From the NCBI GenBank assembly GCA_021815245.1, contig JAKAHF010000176.1:1-5882 (forward strand): DNA of 5,882 nucleotides, given 5' to 3'. Positions 1-4,512 of the stretch are shown here, one piece after another (within the stretch, counting starts at the first letter, position 1; the number at the start of each line of letters is the position of its first letter). Source of the DNA: Actinomycetes bacterium (lineage in GTDB: Bacteria; Actinomycetota; Thermoleophilia; RBG-16-64-13). The position numbers were made by a program, and so were the translations under genes. The notes beneath the pieces are model-generated. The model worked only from the letters and a program-made list of their open reading frames with translations. It made no database searches and was not told the DNA's origin.

Positions 1-358
1 GTTTGAAGAAGCGCTCGTCCTCGATCGCGACCGTGGCGAGTCTCATCACCTCGGGGATCTTCTCGCTGCTGATGACGGTGCGGTTCTCTTCGCCGTGAAG
101 GTAGGCGAGAAGGGTGCCGTCGCTGGCGTATATCTCGCTGGTCTGAGCAAGCGTGACGTCGCGCTGGGCCTCGAGAGAGGGGATATCGGGCTCGATAGCG
201 GCGACGGTGCGCAGGCCGATCATGAGAAGCCCGGCCAGCACCCAGAGGACCACCAAGGGGACCACCACTATCACAGCGAGTAGCACGATCACGCGCCGGC
301 GCCGCGTCGCCTGGGCGCGTCTCGCTCTCGCGCTTCGCCGTTCTCGACCAAGCCTCAT
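1..358 (-). CDS. Class A penicillin-binding protein (GT51 peptidoglycan glycosyltransferase), N-terminal part, cut by window edge
   Basis: Reading leftward from the ATG at 358-356, 119 residues are visible. Residues 1-22 are very basic (12 Arg) and cytoplasmic. About 23-49 form one hydrophobic membrane anchor (VIVLLAVIVVVPLVVLWVL...). The exported part follows with IYASDGTLLAYL (76-87), the usual lead-in of class A PBPs, and VAIEDERFFK (110-119), the start of the GT51 motif ED-x-x-F-x-x-H-x-G. Glu113 is the expected catalytic base. The family polymerises lipid II into glycan strands outside the membrane, and most members carry a C-terminal transpeptidase domain; that part lies outside the window, so a monofunctional transglycosylase cannot be excluded. 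The start is firm: a TGA lies in frame two codons upstream (364-362), so no longer start is possible. No Shine-Dalgarno precedes it, and a -10-like TACAAT ends seven bases upstream, suggesting a leaderless mRNA. It is divergent from the SLH gene. Confidence 0.9.
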   Translation of the reverse strand, partial: MRLGRERRSARARRAQATRRRRVIVLLAVIVVVPLVVLWVLAGLLMIGLRTVAAIEPDIPSLEAQRDVTLAQTSEIYASDGTLLAYLHGEENRTVISSEKIPEVMRLATVAIEDERFFK

Positions 359-365
359 GCGTCAT

Positions 366-371
366 ATTGTA
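366..371 (-). promoter_or_regulatory. Putative -10 element of the PBP gene (leaderless start)
   Basis: On the minus strand TACAAT (5 of 6 to TATAAT) is followed by seven bases and then the ATG of the PBP gene. With normal -10 to start-site spacing, transcription would begin at or within a base or two of the A of the ATG. No convincing -35 is seen; CACTTG with a 17-base spacer is the nearest and is poor. Absence of any purine-rich ribosome binding site supports a leaderless transcript. Confidence 0.45.
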
Positions 372-421
372 GCCCGCCAACGAAATACCAAGTGCTCTGG
401 CGTTTCTGCGGGTCAGAGAGG

Positions 422-427
422 TATAGT
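422..427 (+). promoter_or_regulatory. Putative -10 element for the first SLH-IPT gene
   Basis: TATAGT (5 of 6 to TATAAT) lies 225 bases before the gene's ATG. The -35 is weak: TGGCGT at 398-403 gives an 18-base spacer. The same hexamer TATAGT stands at a comparable distance before the second SLH-IPT gene, which raises confidence that both are real. Predicted transcription start is near 434, giving a leader of about 220 nt. It lies about 50 bases from the divergent PBP -10 element, so the two promoters may compete or share a regulator. Confidence 0.4.
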
Positions 428-433
428 CTTGAT

Positions 434-652
434 GAATACCTTGCACCGGCACTGGGCCGGAGGGGGCTACTCGACGGGGGGGATCCGTCGCGATGCGCCG
501 GTTGGGCACAGAGCCCTTGCGAAGTGGCGAGACGAACGCACATCTCGACTATCCCTGATGGAACCGGTTCCGCCACGCCAAGGGAACCAAACTGTCGCTC
601 CCACGTCTGAGAACAAATGTCCGATGATAGTCAGTCAGCTGAGGAGGATGTC
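434..652 (+). promoter_or_regulatory. Long 5' leader with several hairpins before the first SLH-IPT gene
   Basis: No coding sequence is credible here on either strand; the overlapping open frames lack ribosome binding sites and family signals. The region contains successive short inverted repeats: 446-450/456-460 (CCGGC/GCCGG), 472-477/485-490 (CGACGG/CCGTCG), 504-507/513-516 (GGGC/GCCC), 528-532/543-547 (CGAGA/TCTCG) and 566-571/583-588 (GGTTCC/GGAACC). The last is preceded by another GGAACC at 560-565, making a 12-base perfect palindrome at 560-571. The final stretch, about 589-640, is less structured and ends in the ribosome binding site. A folded regulatory leader is plausible, but I could not match it to a known riboswitch class. 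Confidence 0.35.
643..647 (+). promoter_or_regulatory. Ribosome binding site deciding the start of the first SLH-IPT gene
   Basis: GAGGAGG (641-647) places a full GGAGG core five bases before the ATG at 653. An in-frame ATG at 617 has no such site, and starting there would put an acidic 12-residue extension (SDDSQSAEED) in front of a normal signal peptide. The 653 start is therefore chosen. Confidence 0.9.
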
Positions 653-3600
653 ATGAGAGGCAAAGCCCTTGGGGCGAGATCCACGAAGGTCGGTCTGACG
701 ATCGTCGTCACGATCGTCGTGATGCTGCTCCTATCGAGTTCGGCTTGGGCATCTCCACCTTGGTCAGACGCCACCAACGCTTGGTGGCTATCCACCTACA
801 GCATCTCTGAATCGCAGGCCGCGACGGTTGCCGACGGCTGGCCCGACGGCACCTTCAGGCCCAACCTGCAGGTGAACCGGGCTCAGTTCGCCAAAATGGC
901 CACTGCCGGGCTGGGCGTGGCGACCGCGTATCCCGCCTCACCCTCCTTCCCTGACGTTCCTCCCAGCAACTACTTCTATCCTTGGATCGAAGGCGGGCAT
1001 CAAGCCGGTCTCATTGCCGGGCAGAGCGACGGCACGTTCGGTCCCAACAACAGCATCATCCGGCAGCAGGCCAACTCTATCCTGGGCAACTATCTCGCCC
1101 AGAGAGAGCTGAACCTCCGGGGCCACTTGGCCGGCAAGACCGCCAACTATCCGAGCCTCAACACCTGGTACGTCGCCGAGGGACAGAGCATTCTCGCCCA
1201 ATATGCCGATGCCAACCGGGTAGCCGCGGTACACGCGCCCGCCACCGCCTACCTGATCTATCGCGGCGTGGTGCAGGGCAGCTACAGCAACGGAAACATG
1301 TATCTCGGCCCGGGTCTCGACCTGACCCGCGCCCAAGCGGTGGCCCTCATCTTGCGCGTCAAAGCGGTGACGTTCTCCACCGCGCTTCCGACCATCGTGA
1401 GCCTCAACCCCTCCTCGGGCCTGCCATCGGGTGGCAACACGGTGATCATCACCGGCGCCAACTTCACTGAGGTCTTCTCCGTGAAGTTCGGCACCACGGC
1501 AGCCACGTTCACCGTCAACTCCGCCACGCAGATCACGGCCGTCGCTCCGGCGGGCGCCATCGGCACCGTCGACGTGAAGGTCGAGACGGCGGCGGGCACG
1601 AGTGCCGCGAGCACCGCCAGCAAGTACAACTACGGCCTGCCGATTCTGACCGCCCTCAATCCGGGGAGCGGACCGACGTCGGGCGGCAATACCGTCATCA
1701 TCACCGGCACGAACCTCAGCGGCGCTACCGCGGTCAAGTTCGGCACCAAGCCGGCCGTCAGCTTCAACGTGGTCTCGAACACCCAGATAACCGCCGTCGC
1801 GCCCTCCGGCACGGGCACGGTCGATGTGACCGTCACCGCTCCGGGCGGCACCACCGCGACGAGCGCTGCCAGCAAGTACAGCTACGGACCCCCGACGGTC
1901 ACAGGACTTTCTCCCACGACGGGCCCGGCGCTAGGCGGCAACACCGTCATCATCACCGGCACCGGTTTCACCGGCGTGACCTCGGTCTACTTCGGTGACA
2001 AGGCCGCCACGAGCTACACAGTGACGTCGCCCACTCAGATATCCGCTGTCGCACCGTCGAACTACGGCGGGGTGACCGTCGACGTCAAGGTGACGACGGG
2101 TGGCGGCACGAGCGCCGTCAGCAACGCCAGCAAGTACTACTACGGCGGCCCGGTCATCACGGCCCTGACGCCCAACGCCGGACCGACCACCGCGGGGACC
2201 ACCGTCATCATCACCGGCACCGGCTTCACGGGCGTCACCGCCGTCTACTTCGGCGAGAAGCCCGCTGTGTCGTACGTCGTGAACTCCTCCACTCAGATCA
2301 CCGCATCGGCCCCCTCCGGAACGGCCGGCCAGGTCGTCGATGTGCGCGTGGTGACCACCTCTGGCACGAGCGGGATGAGCGCGGCCACCAAGTACACCTA
2401 CGGCACGTCGGTCACCGGCGTGGTGCCGAATCACGGGCCGGCGAGCGGCGGCAACACGGTGGTCATCCAGGGCGGCGGCTTCCTGGCGGCGACGAGCGTC
2501 AACTTCGGCGCGACGACCATCCTTCCGGCGAACTTCACCGTCAACGCGACAGGTACCACCATCACCCTCCTCGCGCCTGCCGGCACCGGCAAGGTCGACA
2601 TCAGGGTCAACATCGGGGCGGTCAAGAGCGCCAACACGACCGCCGATGACTACTACTACGCGCCGGTCATAACCACTATGGACCCGAACCACGGACCGAC
2701 GACCGGCGGCACGACCGTGACGATCGTCGGCACGGGTTTCACCAATGCGACCGCTGTGGCCTTCGGTGGCTCGTACGGCACCGCTCTGCACGTATTCTCA
2801 GACACGCTCCTGACTGTGAAGACGCCGAGCCACGCGGCGGGCGTCGTACAGGTCAAGGTCTACGGCGAATACGACTGGAGTTCTACCGCCGGTCTTGAGA
2901 ACGACTTCACCTATGGCGCCCCGGTCATCACGAGCCTGAGCCCCGACCACGGGCCGGCCGCGGGCGGCAACAACGTCATCATCAACGGCGCCGGGTTCAC
3001 CGACGCGACGAGCGTGCTCTTCGGTGGCACCACCATCCTGCCGGCTAACTTCACGGTCAACGCGGCCGGCACGGCGATCACCGTGCAGGCGCCCAATGGC
3101 GGCGGCACCGTTGATGTGCGTGTCACCACCGCCGACGGCACCAGCGCCAACACGGCCGCCGACGACTACAGCTACGGGCCGACGGTCACGAGCCTCAGCC
3201 CGACGAACGGCTCGACGGCCGGCGGCTACACGGTGGCGATCAACGGCACCGATTTCACCGGCGCGACCAGTGTCAACTTCGCCGGGACGACCATCTCCGC
3301 GGCGAGCTTCGTGAGCCATACCGCGACCAAGATCGAGGTCACCGCGCCCGCAAAGGCTGCCGGCACCTACGATGTTCGTGTCAACACTCCGGCAGGCACG
3401 AGCCCGAACACAGCGGCCGATGACTTCACCTATCAGGCTGGGCCGCCTTCGATCACCAACCTCAACCCGATATCGGGCCCGACCTACGGTGGGACCACCG
3501 TGGTCATCACGGGCACCAACTTCACCGGGGCGACTCAGATCACGATCGGCGGAAACAACCTTGCGCCGGGGAGCCTACCCACTGGGTTCGTAGTCAACGG

Positions 3601-4099
3601 AACCGGCACCACCATCACGTTCGTGACTCCGGCACACAGCGCCGGACAGGTCGACGTGACGGTGACGAGGGGCGTCGACAGCGACACCGCCACCAATGCC
3701 TATGAGTATCTGACCCCGGTCGCGACCAGCAGGGGCATCTCCCAGTGGCGCGAGGAGGGAGGCACGTGGACCACGTGGAGCGGGGCGACCAGTGTCACTC
3801 TCGACGCGGGGACGTTCATCGAGTTGAGAATGCAGATCCTCGATCAGTGGGGCGAGCCGCTCGATACGGCGAGTGCGGCCGCGAAGAACCCGCGCTTCCA
3901 CTGGACTCCCTCCGACGACGCGATAGCGCCTGATTCAGGCGCCAACACCGATTCGGGCGGCTATGTCTACTGGCTGCACGAAGGCGGTCACACCGACGCG
4001 ACATACGCCATACAACTCGGCTTCGACACCAACAACGACAAGGTAGTCGACGGTGGCGAGTCGTGGAGCGCGGTGCTGACGATCACCTGGAACCCGTGA
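653..4099 (+). CDS. Secreted SLH-anchored surface protein with nine IPT/TIG repeats and a C-terminal calcium-loop module
   Basis: 1148 residues. A signal peptide (1-33: basic start, hydrophobic 12-28, AWA cleavage motif) precedes three SLH modules at about 37-88, 99-148 and 166-237. Signatures include PDGTFRPN (64-71), FPDV (99-102) and SDGTFGPNN (125-133); the TRAE-like positions read NRAQ, IRQQ and TRAQ. Nine IPT/TIG repeats follow, beginning near 246, 330, 414, 500, 585, 671, 757, 843 and 932, each about 84-88 residues with the pattern P-x-I-T-x-L-x-P-x-x-G-P-x-x-G-G-x-T-V-x-I-x-G. A unique 128-residue C-terminal module (1021-1148) looks like a beta-sandwich, perhaps bacterial Ig-like, and carries an EF-hand-like loop at 1125-1136. 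No cysteine, no LPXTG and no C-terminal membrane segment. SLH modules typically bind secondary cell-wall polymer, so this is probably an S-layer component or adhesin; its ligand is unknown. A paralogue follows downstream. Confidence 0.92.
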   Translation: MRGKALGARSTKVGLTIVVTIVVMLLLSSSAWASPPWSDATNAWWLSTYSISESQAATVADGWPDGTFRPNLQVNRAQFAKMATAGLGVATAYPASPSFPDVPPSNYFYPWIEGGHQAGLIAGQSDGTFGPNNSIIRQQANSILGNYLAQRELNLRGHLAGKTANYPSLNTWYVAEGQSILAQYADANRVAAVHAPATAYLIYRGVVQGSYSNGNMYLGPGLDLTRAQAVALILRVKAVTFSTALPTIVSLNPSSGLPSGGNTVIITGANFTEVFSVKFGTTAATFTVNSATQITAVAPAGAIGTVDVKVETAAGTSAASTASKYNYGLPILTALNPGSGPTSGGNTVIITGTNLSGATAVKFGTKPAVSFNVVSNTQITAVAPSGTGTVDVTVTAPGGTTATSAASKYSYGPPTVTGLSPTTGPALGGNTVIITGTGFTGVTSVYFGDKAATSYTVTSPTQISAVAPSNYGGVTVDVKVTTGGGTSAVSNASKYYYGGPVITALTPNAGPTTAGTTVIITGTGFTGVTAVYFGEKPAVSYVVNSSTQITASAPSGTAGQVVDVRVVTTSGTSGMSAATKYTYGTSVTGVVPNHGPASGGNTVVIQGGGFLAATSVNFGATTILPANFTVNATGTTITLLAPAGTGKVDIRVNIGAVKSANTTADDYYYAPVITTMDPNHGPTTGGTTVTIVGTGFTNATAVAFGGSYGTALHVFSDTLLTVKTPSHAAGVVQVKVYGEYDWSSTAGLENDFTYGAPVITSLSPDHGPAAGGNNVIINGAGFTDATSVLFGGTTILPANFTVNAAGTAITVQAPNGGGTVDVRVTTADGTSANTAADDYSYGPTVTSLSPTNGSTAGGYTVAINGTDFTGATSVNFAGTTISAASFVSHTATKIEVTAPAKAAGTYDVRVNTPAGTSPNTAADDFTYQAGPPSITNLNPISGPTYGGTTVVITGTNFTGATQITIGGNNLAPGSLPTGFVVNGTGTTITFVTPAHSAGQVDVTVTRGVDSDTATNAYEYLTPVATSRGISQWREEGGTWTTWSGATSVTLDAGTFIELRMQILDQWGEPLDTASAAAKNPRFHWTPSDDAIAPDSGANTDSGGYVYWLHEGGHTDATYAIQLGFDTNNDKVVDGGESWSAVLTITWNP
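761..1363 (+). other. SLH triplet (cell-wall anchoring region) of the first SLH-IPT protein
   Basis: Encodes residues 37-237. The first two modules are canonical in their GxxDGTFxPN centre. The third is unusual: the acidic/aromatic opening is replaced by YPSLNTWYVAEG, the middle is lengthened, and only the closing LTRAQAVALILRV is standard. The whole triplet aligns residue for residue with that of the downstream paralogue, roughly half identical by eye, with a block VAAVHAPxTAYLxY conserved in both. Confidence 0.85.
1388..3709 (+). repeat. Array of nine IPT/TIG repeats, period about 252-264 bp, in coding sequence
   Basis: Encodes residues 246-1019. At DNA level the 20-mer ACCGTCATCATCACCGGCAC occurs exactly at 1691-1710, 1943-1962 and 2201-2220 (repeats 2, 3, 4), 252 and 258 bp apart. 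By their endings the repeats fall into two groups: repeats 1-4 end in SKY/TKY-x-YG, while 5 and 7-8 end in NTxADDYxY or NTxADDFxY; 6 and 9 are more divergent. Repeats 5 and 7 share an added TTILPANFTVNAxGTxIT segment not seen in 1-4. Arrays of IPT folds generally form extended stalks. Identical stretches could allow repeat number to change by recombination. Confidence 0.85.
3713..4096 (+). other. Unique C-terminal module with EF-hand-like loop
   Basis: Residues 1021-1148 share no IPT signature. VTLDAGTFIELRMQILDQWG (1048-1067) followed by EPLDTA resembles the opening of bacterial Ig-like (Big_1-type) domains, in which DxxGxPv recurs. Near the end, D1125-x-N-x-D-x-V-x-D-x-x-E1136 (nt 4025-4060) fits the 12-position EF-hand/dockerin-type calcium loop at positions 1, 3, 5, 9 and 12, but position 6 is Lys instead of the usual Gly. 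The module is tryptophan-rich (W at 1031, 1039, 1042, 1066, 1084, 1107, 1138 and 1146). It could be the distal functional head or a cap of the stalk. Domain assignment is tentative. Confidence 0.5.
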
Positions 4100-4137
4100 G
4101 CCTGGTCTGAGGTGACTCTGCCATAGGGCTGAACTAT

Positions 4138-4170
4138 CCGGGGGGCCCGCGCTGCGCGCGGGCCCCCCGG
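4138..4170 (+). terminator. Strong GC hairpin after the first SLH-IPT gene, terminator-like
   Basis: A perfect 15-bp inverted repeat (left arm 4138-4152, loop TGC 4153-4155, right arm 4156-4170), built from CCGGGGGGCCCGCGC and its complement, begins 38 bases after the TGA stop. No T-run follows on either strand, so it is not a textbook intrinsic terminator. U-less GC hairpins after genes are common in high-GC bacteria and may act in termination or as 3'-end stabilisers. It separates the two SLH-IPT genes. Confidence 0.75.
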
Positions 4171-4220
4171 CGCAATCGGGGCCGGAGTTGCTGGAGGACC
4201 CAGGGCAAGGGGCTTGAATA

Positions 4221-4249
4221 TTGGAGAGACCAGCAGTATCGAGTATAGT
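4221..4249 (+). promoter_or_regulatory. Putative promoter of the second SLH-IPT gene
   Basis: TTGGAG (4221-4226) and TATAGT (4244-4249) are separated by exactly 17 bases. The -10 matches 5 of 6 consensus positions and the -35 keeps the TTG core. It lies downstream of the hairpin at 4138-4170, as expected for an independent unit. Predicted start near 4256 leaves a leader of about 257 nt. Confidence 0.5.
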
Positions 4250-4255
4250 GTCTCG

Positions 4256-4512
4256 CTCAACGGTCACCCCGTGCCCGCTCGGTAAGACACGTGGCTCGCA
4301 AAGGAGCACTATGCGCCACGGACACGAGTGCCAGAAAAGGGTGAGCCCCGCCGTCGATGACGGAGGGCAGTCCGCGCTTCCGCGCCATTCCCGCCTGCCG
4401 AGGAGGGATCGGACCTGTTGAGAATCCACGCTGCCAGCCCATAGCCAGTCAAGCCTTTCATGCTTCATTCCACGACAAAGAAGCTTGCTCAGAAAGCCAG
4501 AGGAGGAACGTG
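4256..4512 (+). promoter_or_regulatory. Long structured 5' leader of the second SLH-IPT gene
   Basis: The gap between the genes (4100-4512) holds the hairpin and promoter listed separately, then this leader. Inverted repeats visible: 4290-4295/4315-4320 (CGTGGC/GCCACG), enclosing a smaller GCTC/GAGC at 4294-4297/4304-4307; 4345-4348/4365-4368 with 4351-4355/4359-4363 (GCCC/GGGC then CCGTC/GACGG, a compact 9-bp stem with a small internal loop); and 4374-4377/4382-4385 (GCGC/GCGC around TTCC). A 36-codon open frame at 4311-4421 has an AAAGGAG four bases upstream but no recognisable product. From about 4425 to 4500 little structure is seen. No known riboswitch core was recognised. Confidence 0.35.
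4501..4506 (+). promoter_or_regulatory. Ribosome binding site of the second SLH-IPT gene
   Basis: AGGAGG, six bases before the ATG at 4513. A GTG at 4510 directly abuts the ATG in frame and would sit only three bases from the site, so the ATG is preferred. Confidence 0.9.

Noticed and set aside
626..631. GATAGT as an alternative -10 close to the first SLH-IPT gene
   Set aside because: No -35 at suitable spacing, and it would place the start within the ribosome binding site.
617..652. Upstream in-frame ATG at 617 as start of the first SLH-IPT gene
   Set aside because: It lacks a ribosome binding site and would add an acidic stretch before the signal peptide; the ATG at 653 has GGAGG at ideal spacing.
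153..656. Plus-strand open frame of 167 codons overlapping the PBP gene and intergenic region
   Set aside because: Low-complexity Arg/Thr-rich product, no ribosome binding site, and it covers the PBP transmembrane and GT51 region read on the other strand.
1931..2791. Long open frame on the minus strand (286 codons)
   Set aside because: Antisense shadow of the IPT repeats; Arg/Gly/Asp-rich low-complexity product, no family signal, and it recurs in pattern with the repeat period.
2798..3319. Minus-strand open frame of 173 codons
   Set aside because: Same kind of GC-rich antisense shadow within the IPT array.
1388..3709. CRISPR or non-coding satellite repeat
   Set aside because: The period is about 252-264 bp with no unique spacers, and the frame stays open with a clear IPT/TIG protein pattern.
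4281..4340. Cyclic di-GMP class I riboswitch, suggested by GCAAAG at 4298-4303
   Set aside because: The other conserved blocks (GGCAAACC and the receptor for the tetraloop) are missing and the pairing does not fit.
3935..4468. Minus-strand open frame of 177 codons across the intergenic region
   Set aside because: It runs through the end of the first SLH-IPT gene, the perfect hairpin and the promoter region, with no recognisable domain.
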